DNA from: Heligmosomoides polygyrus polygyrus
Taxonomy: Eukaryota > Nematoda > Chromadorea > Rhabditida > Heligmosomidae
DNA length: 64,000 nt
Reading direction: 5' to 3'
NCBI GenBank assembly: GCA_947396885.1
Contig: OX377202.1
Location: 66,622,643-66,686,642, forward strand
Of this stretch, positions 22,234-33,456 are shown one piece after another (position 1 is the first letter of the stretch; each line of letters begins with the position of its first letter). A program made the translations under genes and the position numbers. The notes under the pieces are model-generated. The model searched no databases, was not told the origin of the DNA, and was given only the letters and a program-made list of their open reading frames with translations.

Positions 22234-22651
22234 CGCCGTAGGGCTCGTGTTAGCACAGTAGGAAGAACTCGTGTTATTCACGTTTAGCGAAATGGTTAGC
22301 AATGCAGAAGCATAAAGAAGTATGAAAACGAGGACCGAAAACGCAAGAAAACCCTCTCCCCCAAGCTTCCAATCCGACCACGCCGTCCGGCGGGTCTCAC
22401 CCGCAGCTCCTAGCACTGCGGGTGAGAGCCGCCGTGAACTGCGGCAGCCCTTGGGGACCTTTGCGAGCGGCGGCTCCGCGACAACTCGTCCGCGCCGCCG
22501 CTTCCATCACAATGGCGGCGTGGATCCCACTGCGGCGGGAGCGATATGGACGAGTTCTCGAGGTGCTGCCGCGAGACTCTGTAGAGGCCCTTAGAGAGCG
22601 ATCCTTTCTCAGTTGTAAATTGGGATGTTGATGAGCATTTTTCGCGGATAA
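22234..22651. other. GC-rich stretch with hairpin, no gene recognised
   Basis: CTCACCCGCAGCTC and CTGCGGGTGAG at about 22397-22429 form a hairpin. The following 200 bases are GC-rich with repeated CGGCGG units. Short frames on both strands are low-complexity. Resemblance to the GC-rich foldback at 20.9-21.2 kb is limited to words such as CTGCGGCA and GACTCTGT. Confidence 0.4.
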
Positions 22652-22741
22652 AAACGTTTTACTAAGCGGCACAGGTCGGCTCCGATACCTCTCATTAAAC
22701 GTTTTACTAAGCGGCACAGGTCGGCTCCGATACCTCTCATT
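22652..22741. repeat. Perfect 45-bp tandem duplication
   Basis: The unit AAACGTTTTACTAAGCGGCA...CCTCTCATT (45 bp) occurs twice back to back, 22652-22696 and 22697-22741, with no difference seen. It is non-coding and probably recent. Confidence 0.9.
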
Positions 22742-22933
22742 ACTACATTCCTCTCACCAACAGTTACTGATGTGCTTGTTAGTCAATTACTTATACGGTG
22801 GCCCGTTTTAACTGGTCAAGCGCCGGCTACAGCAACGACGATTTATTGTTCACATCAATGCAATCAAAGCGGTGACTTTATTTACTCAAATGGACCGTAT
22901 CGACCTTTACATCTTTGACATAATTAGGCGCAA

Positions 22934-23070
22934 TTAGGCACATGATTCATGAAACAGACAGCGTATAGGAAGGATGAACTTTCAATAATTTTAATATGGC
23001 GAAGGTGACACATCTTCGTAGAAGGTGATTCATGAGAATTTTCCAAAGAATTTTTATTATCGATAAGATA
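22934..23070 (-). repeat. LTR-like direct repeat, 3' member
   Basis: About 137 bp nearly identical (roughly 85-90 percent by eye) to 25120-25261 in the same orientation. Shared words include AACTTTCAATAATTTTAATA, GTGACACATCTTCGTA and TATTATCGAT. Because it brackets an env-like relict, it is read as part of a long terminal repeat; outside these limits the two flanks differ. Confidence 0.6.
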
Positions 23071-23099
23071 ATAAAAGGCATTAGATTGGTTCTTTAGTT

Positions 23100-25060
23100 G
23101 CTAATAGTAAGATGTTATCCAATGGAGGATCTTATGCAGAGCATGTATAGGAGGAGGATACTACATGCTAAAAGAGTTTTGATGTATGCGAGTATGTTCA
23201 GGTTAGCGAAGCACGTGGATATGGCATCATTGAACGAAGATATCCATTCAAATACTGTGACAAAGACATTTTCTGTTTCGTCGATGTTTTCTTCGTTGTT
23301 GCTGGAAATCTCGTGTTGAATCTGAGCGTCGTTGACGTAGTCGAGCATACCGTCGAGCCGGAAGTTGGAATGCCCTCCGGAGCAGGAGATGTTGCATGTT
23401 GTCGATATTTTGGGAGTATTAAAATGGAAAACTTTCGTTTAGCTTTCCATTCTTGGTGCAGGCGGCAATTTGGTGTTGCGTGTCACAAGTGATGTCAGCT
23501 GTTGTCTCTTTATCAGTCGAGCGGCAGACATCGAAACTTTTGCTCCTAGTAGACATGCGTAGCATCCTGTGATGGTTGAGGCTGTGAAAGAGCATTGTGC
23601 CTGGCTTTGTACAGCCACGATTTTGGTGTTTTCCATGCTCAGTTGTACATGAATAGCTGAGCCGACTTTAGTGTGAGTTCCTATCGTATCCTGACGCTGT
23701 TCTATGACGATGTTCTTGGTGACGAGAGGTGGCGTATTCTGGTGCAGATGTGGAGCAATCTGTCCTTTTGGACATGAGCACGTAGCCCTAGACGATCCAG
23801 TGAAGCACATACCCGAACTTGAACAGAAACGACAGTGGAATTGCACAGCAGCGAGCATCGAAGCACGCTGCAATTGAGCTATCGTTCTTGGTGTCACTTC
23901 ACTAGACTGGATTTTCATAGTCGTAGCAGTCCTTGTTTCGTCTGTGATAAATGATGAAGCGAGAATTGGAAATTGCGGACCGTTGCGAGAAGTGTTAGTT
24001 TGATGTCTTCCACTTGTGCAGTTCGCCCTGGTCTCGCTTTGGTTTTTTTGTTTTTGGTTTTTCGTTGCAACCGAACGGTTTCTTCTGCTCAGACGAAGAG
24101 TTCCCATGTTGGACACGAAAAAATGTTTTCGGACGTAGGTGTGGCGAAGTACTTGTAGAATATACAAAAAGGTTTACAAAGGGAGTATCCGCAGGTGGGG
24201 AGGCATCCACAGCTGGTCTTGCAGAATGTAAAACCTGGATAGTTTGATGCGCTTCAGCTGAATTCGTCGATGATGTCCGACGATTTCGTGTTGTCGCATT
24301 TGTCTGGTTGGCAATTGCCGGCTCGGTAGCATCTCAGGGTTGATTCGGTGTTGAATTCATGGTCTCTTGTGAAGAATTCAATCTTCCGTTGGCACACGTG
24401 GCGAATGCTTTGAACATGGAGAAAACGAGTTCGATTGGCTTGTCGTTGTGATCTCTGAAGGAAAGGCACAACTCCTGTCCAAGTGGTCGTAGAGTGAGGA
24501 TTAGTCCTTGGTTGAAGACGCATGTACCTAGTAGTATGGTTGTTAACTGAGAATGATTCTGTCGAACATGCGCTAGAAAAAACATCCGAGCAACAAAGTG
24601 CTTCCTTTGCAGCACATGAAAGAATTGTCAACGCAGCTGAACTGAGAGATATTCGGTACGAGCGACCATAGTGCGTAGAGGTGTAACGTTTTCGTCGATT
24701 GTCGAGGCGAAGAGGGTGGGAAATGGTATGGTTTCGTGATCTGCTGCCGTTAGACTTATGGAGCTTGTTGAAGGCGTACCTGAAAAGGAGGAACGGTAGT
24801 CTCATGAGTTCCTTGACAGCGAGCATAATTGGAAGGAAAATCCATTAAAGGAGTATTACGGTGATGCCTGGCGATATCATTATTGTGGTGTCGAGAGTCG
24901 TCCAACATTGTGTGTTGTAGATTTTTTTCAAGGCAGGAGAGAATTGAAGGAGAGAATCTCGCAGATTGGTTGATACTCCGTGCTTCCACGCCTTGATTGA
25001 AACGATGTACTTGAAGTCCACTAGTTCCGTGGGAAACAGAAGACGCATCGAGGATATATT
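23100..25060 (-). pseudogene. Env-like glycoprotein fossil (phlebovirus G2-type) of an LTR retroelement
   Basis: Minus-strand decayed coding sequence. Frames at 24254-24826, 24334-24615 and 23439-24167 together carry a cysteine-rich pattern with closely spaced Cys pairs and a Pro-Gly-x-x-x-Cys...Cys-x-Cys arrangement, resembling the phlebovirus G2-like fusion glycoproteins known as env of nematode BEL/Pao elements (for example Cer7-type). It is broken by several frameshifts and stops. No gag, protease, reverse transcriptase or integrase was recognised next to it. It is bracketed by 137-142-bp direct repeats at 22934 and 25120, so it looks like an internally deleted LTR element that kept only env. 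Assignment rests on pattern reading, not on a search. Confidence 0.5.
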
Positions 25061-25119
25061 GAAAACGCCTTAATCGGAATCAAGTTGGGAGATGTTGTGG
25101 ATTTGTTGAAATCAAACAG

Positions 25120-25261
25120 CGCATTAGGCACATTATTCATAAACAGACAAAATATAAGAAGGATGAACTTTCAATAATTTTAATATGACGGAGGTGACAC
25201 ATCTTCGTATAGATGGTGATTCATGAGTATTTTCCTATGAATTTTATTATCGATCAGATAA
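25120..25261 (-). repeat. LTR-like direct repeat, 5' member
   Basis: Second member of the pair described at 22934-23070. On the minus strand it lies upstream of the env-like fossil, as a 5' LTR would. Confidence 0.6.
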
Positions 25262-25695
25262 ACAGAGCTCCCTCGATGGGTAGTCGTTTCTCTTCATGAT
25301 GTGCTCATGATGGGTCACGAAGATGAGGCATTCTTCTCATGTCGGAGCTGCATGACACGGCTTGGTGTTGAGTTCGCCGATTGAACTTCACGAGACATCA
25401 TTAACAGCATTTGGTCCTTAGAGTCTCTTATGGTCGCAATAGCGTTCGGCTCTCCGCCGCCGGTCAAGCAGATCGCAGGGAGAACTGTCGAGCCGAATAG
25501 TTTTCTTCGGTGGCCCGGGTGTGACAGCTGGTCTAGCCTCGATGAGAGATTCAAAAGCGGCCCGTACAGCACTTCGCTGCCTATCCCACTCGCCTTTCAC
25601 AGCGTTTTACATGTTCATCGACGGCTCAGGGTACACCAGGCACGACGCATCAGTGAGTGTTCCAGTTGAATTCCTTTTAGCTCGCAGTAAACGTT

Positions 25696-26013
25696 CTATA
25701 ATACATCAACCATGTCTTCATCTGGCTGACTCGCAGTCCAACCGTCTGCTTCATTTCGCTTCGCAAGCATCGCCTCTGCTTCGGCTGCAGAACACGAGAG
25801 GAGTACGATGTCGTCAGCAAAACGAAGATTTGGGAGGAATCCTCCATTCACATGCATGCCCTTTTCATTCGAGTCGAGCGACTTCATTATCCAGAGCAAC
25901 GCTGCGGCTTCGGCGACATGGTTTCGCACTGTCCCGTTCTTCATTGGGGAGTTGGGGAGGGGTGGAGGGCTGTTAAACAGCTGAACACTCTTCTTCCGCC
26001 CTTCAGTTATCAT
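25696..26013 (-). pseudogene. RTE-like LINE reverse transcriptase fragment
   Basis: The minus frame contains ALLWIMKSLDSNEKGMHVNG, then LPNLRFADDIVLLS and an Ala/Glu-rich AEAEAML segment. FADD is the RT catalytic motif and the order fits RTE-type ORF2 (compare RFADDIVHIS at about 40.39 kb on the minus strand). It is only about 75 recognisable residues, bounded on both sides by unrelated sequence. Confidence 0.6.
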
Positions 26014-27444
26014 CGCAGTAATCGGCTAATATATTCATGCAGGTGGAGTGCGCTGCTTAGTCAAGACGGAATGGCGTTCATTTCAACGCTTCTAGTGCTC
26101 GACGAAGGGGAGAGCTAGGGACAGTCGGTATTCCCTGCAAGCCTCGATGAGAGTTAAGCGTATGACACTTCATGATCCATCCATAACAGTTGAACGAATT
26201 TGAAAAGAATGAGATTGATAACAGAAAAGGTCACTAGAGGCCTCCAAAGCTGATCGATTCTTCCGAAGATAACCAAAGGTTCGAAGACCAACTGAAAACT
26301 GAAAAGACCAAGAAAAAACTATGTAGTATAAAGCCAAAACCAAAGCTTCCTTAACCAGATAACTAGCAAGATACCTAGAAGGTCATATATCTGAGTATTC
26401 TTTGAATTAGAAACAAATTTACCCTTGAGCTGATTGGAGAAGAATTAGGTAAATCGGACAGCTTCAGCAATTTCCTGGTGTAGATGAAACACGCAAAAGC
26501 CCCCCCTGCGGCCTAATTACCATTTTGTCCTGTAACATCGGAATCCATCAAACTGCAAAAGCGAGTTCTACTTTGTCCAACACAGCGATGGGTGTCCGAG
26601 TGATGAGCGATAGGAGAAGACTTCCGAGATCCTCATAAAAGCGCGACTCAATAGCCTCCGATCGTGATGTGACATTACACTGAGCACTTCTAGCAGGATG
26701 AAAAAGAGGATTAAGCTCTTTGTCCTAAATGTGGCTGCCGACGGCAACCCGCCGAAATCTGATCCCAGATGGCTAATTAACCATTTGGGAAGCAAAAAAC
26801 ACGCTCTGACCAGCTTCAACATACAAGATGATCGTGTGCTGTGTTCGCCATTCGGCACAAGGTTTAGGAAGACTTGCTCTTAGAGCAAGTGGAAGAGCGA
26901 CAAAATAAAATCAAAGTAACAAACTACGCTCATCTGTGCTGTGTCGAATATTATTATGTGAGAGGCACGATGATCGACCAGCTGCTGTTCCCGCTCTGAC
27001 GATTGAGTAAATGCGATGATTTTTCCAAGGAGTGTATCAAAGAGGAGTGCTGGAGAAGTTCTGTATTTTCAACGCTTTGTGATTTGATTCTGATGTGGAT
27101 TTCCTGCAACATGAACCTATTTCAACACTTTTCGCCCCTTAGCTAAAGGAATTTGAGAGCATATTTGATCATTAAAGGTCAACTTTATTCAAAATCATAT
27201 TATCGAAGAAACGAAAGAGTGCATGTTGATCAGTGTAGAATCTAAACAAAGGTTCATTATCCGCTTCCCCAGTTTGCTTAGTTGTTTGTGGTTTTGGCTT
27301 TTTCAGTTTGTTTAGGCAAGAAGAAAAGAAAAGAATGGGCGGTAAAGAATGGCACAATCCGACTGGCTAAGCGATTCTTACTCTTTACCCTCATGTGACT
27401 TCAACGCTAACATTTCTTAATCAATGCGTATTTGAAGAATACGC
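26014..27444. other. No gene recognised
   Basis: Intergenic. Short frames at 26568-26883 are mutual shadows. A 20-bp inverted repeat of AATGCGTATT...AATACGCATT type lies at about 27418-27452 (TTCTTAATCAATGCGTAT / ATACGCATTGATTAAGAA), a perfect hairpin near the PLE end. Confidence 0.4.
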
Positions 27445-28165
27445 ATTGATTAAGAAGGTTCTTAGATGAATCTTAGATGGTTCTTAGATGAATCTTTATT
27501 TCGCAGCGCCTGCATGTTTCGACCTTACCTCTTCTTTAGAGCCCCGAACGTGGTGCATAGGTTTACTTGCGCTCCACTCCACCAAGCGCCCTATCTGTTT
27601 CAGCGTATACTAACGATCACAGCAAGAGTCCAAATGGAAGAATCGAACCCAGTTGGGTTCATCGCAGGGGACCAAATGTGGCGAATCGAACACACTGTTA
27701 CAACGATGCCTTGTTATGATCAATCTTTAGCTTCAGCCAGACTCGAACCCGAACCTCCTGCTGGCCGGGCGGGAAAGCTCTACGCCGTAACACCACCACC
27801 CCCCTTGCTCGAACGCAAGAACATCGTGGGACTCGTCAGTCCGTCGTGAACTGTAGAACAACGGCGACATGGGAACACGCTGGCCAATGTCGCTGTCCGG
27901 TCGTTCTACAGTTCGCATTGGGACACAGACAGCAGAAAGTCATCCGTTACAGAAAGGCACTCATTTCGGTTCTTCATCAGCGGATTTCTTGTGAAAATCA
28001 AGAACACATCTAACTCTTTCTTTGACGAAATATCTCCGACATTGATGACAATTGTGCATTCGTCCTCGTAATCGTTACCGTTATCTGCGCCAACCCTATG
28101 TTTTTCAGGTGGACCGGTTAAAAGTCCACGTCGCTTTCCAGCTAGATGTTCCCTTAGGGGTATCC
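27445..28165 (-). pseudogene. Penelope-like 3' fragment
   Basis: The minus frame from about 28165 to 27909 encodes REHLAGKRRGLLTGP, ECTIVINVGDISSKKELDV and RNPLMKNRNECLSVTDDFLL ending QCEL, the C-terminal half of a GIY-YIG endonuclease homologous to the copies at 6.3-8.4 kb but diverged (probably a second subfamily). The 3' UTR runs to about 27450 and ends with a decayed form of the shared terminal motif (minus strand AAAGAAGAGG...GTCGAAACA) and a partial duplication of TTAGATGAATCTT (27464-27500). The 5' side is interrupted by a SINE (28195-28515). Confidence 0.7.
27739..27800 (-). repeat. tRNA-like segment inside Penelope 3' UTR
   Basis: Minus strand contains a B box GGTTCGAGTCT preceded by about 45 bases with a TAGAG segment in the A-box position (ACGGCGTAGAG). 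It could be a remnant SINE head. Weak. Confidence 0.3.
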
Positions 28166-28194
28166 CTTCACAACGCACATTGTCTAAGAACAAC

Positions 28195-28515
28195 TTACAA
28201 TGCGGATAAAAGGATAAAGGATAAAGGACGGCGTTACTCAATCCCTTCTGGCAAGCGCCAGCGCATTCTACTTCTGCGGGATGTCGTGGAGGCGTGTTGA
28301 ATGCGTATTTGGCCATACAATGACTTGCGGTGGCCAGCCGATGTACAAGTCAGTGCTTTATCCTTACCAGACAAGTCTGGTACCAATTCACCGGCCCCGG
28401 AGGGATGGAAGGCTTGGTTGGCCTGGGCGGGAAATCCGAACCAGCAACTTGGTATCGGATGCACGCGGCAGTGGCGCCTCCTTCGACTGCGCTACACGCG
28501 CCCAACACCATCGGC
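28195..28515 (-). repeat. tRNA-derived SINE, copy D (best copy)
   Basis: Minus strand head (28503-28425): GGGCGCGTGTAGCGCAGTCG with a full A box (GTAGCGCAGTCG) and, about 45 bases on, B box CTGGTTCGGATTTCCC, closing in CCGCCC, complementary to the 5' GGGCG. The body follows with GGCCAACCAAGCC, CTTCCATCCCTCC, TTGGTACCAGACTT, GACTTGTACATCGGCTGG, ACCGCAAGTCATT and AATACGCATTCAAC, and the element ends in a CTTTATCCTTTATCC tract (28200-28225). Copies A-C match in order and orientation. No coding role. It was inserted into or beside the Penelope fragment. Confidence 0.8.
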
Positions 28516-30700
28516 ACAACAGGGTATACAGCCGATGCACAATGGAGAAAATAAGCTCCCATGTGTGCATGACAACTGTGCGAAAGAGAACTGGCCAATG
28601 CGACGTGTGGACGTGCGCAGCCGGAACAAAGTGGCGCCCTTTGGCACGACAAGTCTACCTCATTGGATTCACACGGAGTGGTTTGCAGACCATGAGGTTC
28701 TACTAAATATTGGCATCCTCTGATGCTTCATGAAACTGCAGAAGCACAACGTCGCACATACTCCATTCTTATGAAGCTCAACTGCTACCGGTGTCCTCTT
28801 ACATAACTTTCTTAAAGACCTTCCCAAGTCAGTAAGGGATCAACATGTAATTAGGGGGTTTGAATGTTGAATGAGTTAATGTAACGAGAACATATGAACC
28901 AGCATGTCGGTAGAATTACCATGACTCTATATAATTCTAACAGGAATCGGAGTGCTCACTCAGGAGGATGACAAGAATCCAACAGTTTTCACCAGTCCCT
29001 ATGCACAGAGACGCAGAAAGGCACTCTCATATTTTGAAGAGATTTTTTCGCAATTTCGTTAGAATTCCTAGGTCTGGTAACTTGGCTTTATCTGCCACTT
29101 TGAAACCGAAAGATAAAGCTCAGCAGTTCCTATACTTGTCGGCGTTAACGAGCTCATAGAATACCGCATAGTCAATCGAAGACTAATTCCAGGACTACTG
29201 AATGAATGTCAGTCACTGTTCGTTCGTTTTACCTACTGCCTATGCTTGAAAAGAATGCGATTCTTCTTTTTGCATAAAGGGTATAATGTGAGAAGAAATT
29301 CGTTCATACATAGTGCATTCAATATTGAAAGTAAGCAGAAATCATAAATATTGTTGTTGTTGGTGGTGCTTGTACTAGTTATCGCAATCTGTGTTTTCCT
29401 GTTCATTAACATGATCTTTTTTGTTTGTTTGTTTGTTTGTTTTCGTTTTAACCTGCGTGATTGTTCACGTTCAAAATAAAGAAATAAATAGCGTCTACCT
29501 TAAAGGTTGGCACTGAGAATAAATCGAGTGGAAAGAGGAAGAAGTGTTACTGATTATTTAAACCGCCAACGAGCCACACTATTTTCAAGGTATGTAGCTA
29601 TGAATATGGTTGGGAGATAGCAAACAACGGGGCTTGCAATAAATTAGGCTAGACGTGAGCTCTCAGAAGTAAAGGAAAGTATAATTCACGGCAGAAACCT
29701 TTCGAAAAAAGCTTCTTAAAGCCTGAAGAAAAGATGGCTAGGACCAGTATCCAACAATGACACTGTGAGAGGGGAAGGACGCGGCAGGCTCCGCAGTCCG
29801 CGCTGCTCCGGCGACACCTGGGTCATGCCTTTCTCACTCGAGTCCGTAGCATGCTGTGGAATCGTGAGGAACACTCGGGGACGCTGTTATCCAAGAGGGT
29901 CCGAGTCGAAGAAGCCCCGGAAATCAAGGCGGCGACAATTAATGGAATGGCGATCGATCGATGGACACCGACGTCCCCAGAGGATCCCCTTGGGAAGGGA
30001 GCAGTGGCGACAGTGTAAAATGGCCCTCAGTGCCTTCGATGAAGATGACGCAGGTGTCAGCGAGTGGCGCGTGTTGCGCTTCAGCTGGACAGCGGTCTGG
30101 CAGGCCCTCCACGGAAAGCCCTTCCGGTTCGAATGACCCCTGAACCACAGGGGGATTCGAATGGGTAGAACGATCATACAATGAAGAGCCCCAGACCCTC
30201 TTCGCACCCCCATGGACAGCGCACTGGAATGCCTGGGGTTAGCGTGGAAAAGAAAAACTAATTTCCGCATGGGCCTATACAAGCAAGGCCTTGGTCGGAA
30301 ACAAGCAATAAAGACGAGCAGAGTCAACTAAAAAGTCCCAAATTTAGGAAGAGATTTCAGAAGAAGATCCTCTCGAGGGAGCAGTCAAGCTTGTTTGGTG
30401 CTTCGAAGTGTTAGAAGGCGAAGAGAGCGAGCAATAAACAAATCAGCTGTGGGATTAGAACATACTTCCAGTGACCATCTCATCGGAGAGCACCAGCTTA
30501 TGCTCAACAGACAACGGACATTTATGCAGAGAATTCGTGACGCACTCTGAAAGAAGGGAAGCCTGACAGGGAACTGATTGGAGGAAGTGATTCGTTGGAG
30601 AAGAGGCGAGTAGCACGCGCCTGAAAGCCGGTCAGCTCAAACGGACACAAAGGAGGGCGGCTGTCGACGGGTGTGGTCATAAAGAGGGAAGGAGGCGAGG
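28516..30700. other. No gene recognised; microsatellite
   Basis: A (GTTT)n tract at 29420-29443. GC-rich, long overlapping open frames on both strands at 29765-30327 (123 residues plus, 146 residues minus) look like a transposon or exon piece, but no family could be recognised. Confidence 0.35.
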
Positions 30701-30946
30701 ATGCAGAGCGCCAGCAGAGCACGCACAGCTCCAGGGCAGCACAGGCGGGACCTGCGGGAGACGAACACGCTGCTGGTCGAACGGCTGAGCTATGAGGTGC
30801 TGGATGCCAAGAGGTCACTGAAGCGGACGAGGCCTCGTCAGCCGCCCGTGTTTTCGCCACCGGCTGATTGCTCCGATTGCTCCGACGATGTTGCGAGCGA
30901 TTGCTTCTCAGAGCTGTTGAGACACTTCTTGTCGGGCTCGGCTTAG
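30701..30946 (+). CDS. Possible terminal exon, unknown protein
   Basis: The frame ends SDDVASDCFSELLRHFLSGSA and a TAG at 30944. It has a charged, helix-forming stretch (RRDLRETNTLLVERLSYEVL) followed by a basic KRSLKRTRPRQPP and a Ser/Asp/Cys-rich tail. GC content rises over exactly this stretch, codon choice is third-position GC-rich, and AG acceptor-like sites precede it (for example near 30700 and 30734). The minus strand frame over the same region is low-complexity and probably a shadow. No partner exon was found, so this is a candidate only. It could also be a transposon ORF1 end. Confidence 0.3.
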   Translation: MQSASRARTAPGQHRRDLRETNTLLVERLSYEVLDAKRSLKRTRPRQPPVFSPPADCSDCSDDVASDCFSELLRHFLSGSA

Positions 30947-32355
30947 TACAGTAGTTTTCACTGGGATCCAGCGCGAGATCGAGCCGACAGTTTCTTCTCA
31001 TTTTTACCATCCAGGTTTTGAACACTCTTTAAATGCTGAATGTCTTTGTTAGAGATATTCGGCAATCATTATTTCCAATACTATTTACTTACAAGTACTA
31101 GCCAATTCAGCAGCTGTAGTAACTATATCTCTTATTAATGCTCTTTAGCCTCTTTGAAATTTGCCTACAGCATGTTCACTACACCATGCACAAGCGGTCT
31201 CGTAGTTTTGACAGAGACAGGCTAAAGAGCGAAGGATTTCAACCATCCGTTATCTGCTTTTCGGTAACTCAGCAGCTTCAATCCTTCCATTATAGCAGAA
31301 CGTCGCAGAATGGGTCACTGAAAACATCATATAAGGCAATGATCCGGTTGAAGAAGGATTGGAGTAACGCATCTTTCGCATATTTAATTCCGGAATTGAA
31401 GGCAATTTTTGCTAGATAATGGTTCCAGAGTGCGAGGGCGTTCTCATTCGAAGCGCGTTGAGGGTGGCAGAGCCTACCCTTCATTGCACTTACTTATGGT
31501 CGTTCTGGAACACTACATTTTGTGAGAAGTTCGCAAGCAGCGATTGCTGTGTACCTAGGGCGTATCGCAATTATAGGTCCACCCCTAATAGTTGCACCAA
31601 ACGATCTTACACCTTTAAAACCTCGGAACAAGCCTTTTTGTTGCACAGAAACTTATATGGAAGAAATCTAGACTTCTGAGATGTTTTCAAAATTCGTGGC
31701 AGCCTCGCAAGCCCGCCATCCTCCCTCACGATCCCCTATTGTGAAACAGCGTCGTCAGCCGAATTTTCAAAAATGGATATCGTATTTGTATTTTCCATCC
31801 AAAATAACCGTACTGGGCGATGTTTGGGCAAAAAACAATTCGATCATTCCTCGATTTCTGGAGCTTTGATAGTAAAATACTGAGCATTATTCTGTATCCA
31901 GCCCTTCAGATGGAAATACTCACCGTCACCTACGGTGGTCGACCGTTACACCAAAAGTGGTTGCCAGTTCGTGGTAAGCACTCCAATTAACCCTTAAAAC
32001 GATCTTTGGACGGAACCTTCTTTGCGATCTACGAGCGATGAGAATGACTACAAATGGCTACGTTTGCAATGGCGCCCCTCCTCCCTATTCCTATCGGTAA
32101 GTGAGAGCGGCCGAGAAAATATAGGCTGCAGTACGACCAATACTACGGAGTGGATTGAAAATGCTATATTTGACGAGAATTGATAGAATTAGTAAAAGCT
32201 ACAATAAAAACGCTCCCTATAGAAACCCGAAGACTTATCAGCACACTCTAAAAATGTACCAGAGCAACACATTTCGGGTTCGTAAATGAGGTTGTTACAA
32301 TGAGAAACACTTTCAAACGAGTAGAGAGCATTCCAAAATAATTTTTGTAGGTATA
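30947..32355. other. No gene recognised
   Basis: Intergenic A/T-rich sequence with scattered short frames; nothing supported. Confidence 0.35.
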
Positions 32356-32371
32356 GCAACTAACGAGAGCT

Positions 32372-33440
32372 ACCTAGCATTTCTGGACCTAGAGAAAGCC
32401 TACGACAGGTTGCTCCGGGCCGTACTCAGGAAGGCCCTTCGAGGGAGTGGTGTCCCGGAACGTCTGATCACGGTCATAAAGGACATGTACGAGGGCTCGA
32501 AAGCGGCGATACGAACTCCACACAGGGTGACAAGGAAGGTGGACATCACAGTGGGGGTACACCAAGGGTCGGCTCTGAGTCCGTTCCTCTTCCTACTGAC
32601 GCTTGACTCTATAGTGAACCACCTTCAGGAAGACCCTCTCAGGACGATCCTCTACGCGGACGACATCGCTCTAGTAGCCGATAACCAGGAGGAGCTGGAG
32701 GAGAAGATGCAGCTGTGGCAGAGAGCCCTCGCAGACAACGGCCTACGGCTGAACGTTAAGAAGACGAAGTTCATTAGCTCTGAGCAGTGCGCTGGATCGA
32801 TCTTAGACTGCCAAGGGGAAGCGATCGAGAAGGTGGAAGAATTCCGCTACCTTGGAAGTGACCTATCCGAGGAAGGAACTGTGGACCAGGCGGTCAAGGG
32901 ACGGATAAAAGCAGCCTGGTTTAAGTGGAGGGAGTCTACAGGGATCCTCTGCGACCGTGGATGATCCAGGACGCTCAAAGGCAAGCTGTATAGAACAGTA
33001 GTGAGACCTGTCCTCCTCTACGGCAGTGAATGCTGGGCCCTGAGTAAGGAGCAGGAGCGGCAACTGCATGCTGTGAAAATGAGGATGCTGAGTTGGGCAT
33101 GTGGTTAGACCCGTCGGGACAGGGTGCGAAACGAGTATGTTAGGGCAGTGATGATGACAGCCCCGATCCAGCTGAAGATGAGGGAGCAGCGTCTAAGGTG
33201 GTACGGACACGTCCTCAGAAGGCCAGAGAATCACTCCGTAAGGTTGGCCCTAGATTTCGAGGCACCCGGAAAGCGTCCGAGAGGAGCCCCAAGGAAAAGG
33301 TGGAAGGACGTCATCAAGAGAGATCTCGGCGAAGTCGGCGCCACGGCAGATGACGCCCTTGATAGGATGAGGTGGCGACAGACCACAAGAACAGCGGACC
33401 CTGCGACTGCGCGGGACTAAACGCTCAGGAGAAGAAGAAA
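32372..33440 (+). mobile_element. 5'-truncated RTE-like LINE with perfect target-site duplication
   Basis: A single plus-strand frame with only two stops (about 32962 and 33106) runs YLAFLDLEKAYDRL (RT motif A), GVHQGSALSPFLF, TILYADDIALVA (intact YADD), LRLNVKKTKF, RPVLLYGSECWAL, QRLRWYGHVLRRPE and RPRGAPRKRW, the C-terminal layout of RTE-type ORF2. Endonuclease and the RT N-terminus are missing because the copy is 5'-truncated. It is flanked by identical 16-bp GCAACTAACGAGAGCT at 32356-32371 and 33441-33456, and ends in AGGAGAAGAAGAAA. This is a textbook target-primed insertion. It disrupts the edge of the tRNA-headed repeat. Same family as the long copy at 52.8-55.7 kb, which also ends in a GAA repeat. 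Confidence 0.9.
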
Positions 33441-33456
33441 GCAACTAACGAGAGCT

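Noticed and set aside
28281..28723. Plus-strand frames of about 140 residues
   Set aside because: They translate the antisense of the SINE and flanking sequence; not conserved in the other SINE copies.
29765..30327. Overlapping 123- and 146-residue frames on opposite strands
   Set aside because: Neither shows domain motifs, splice context or bias that decides between strands; left unannotated.
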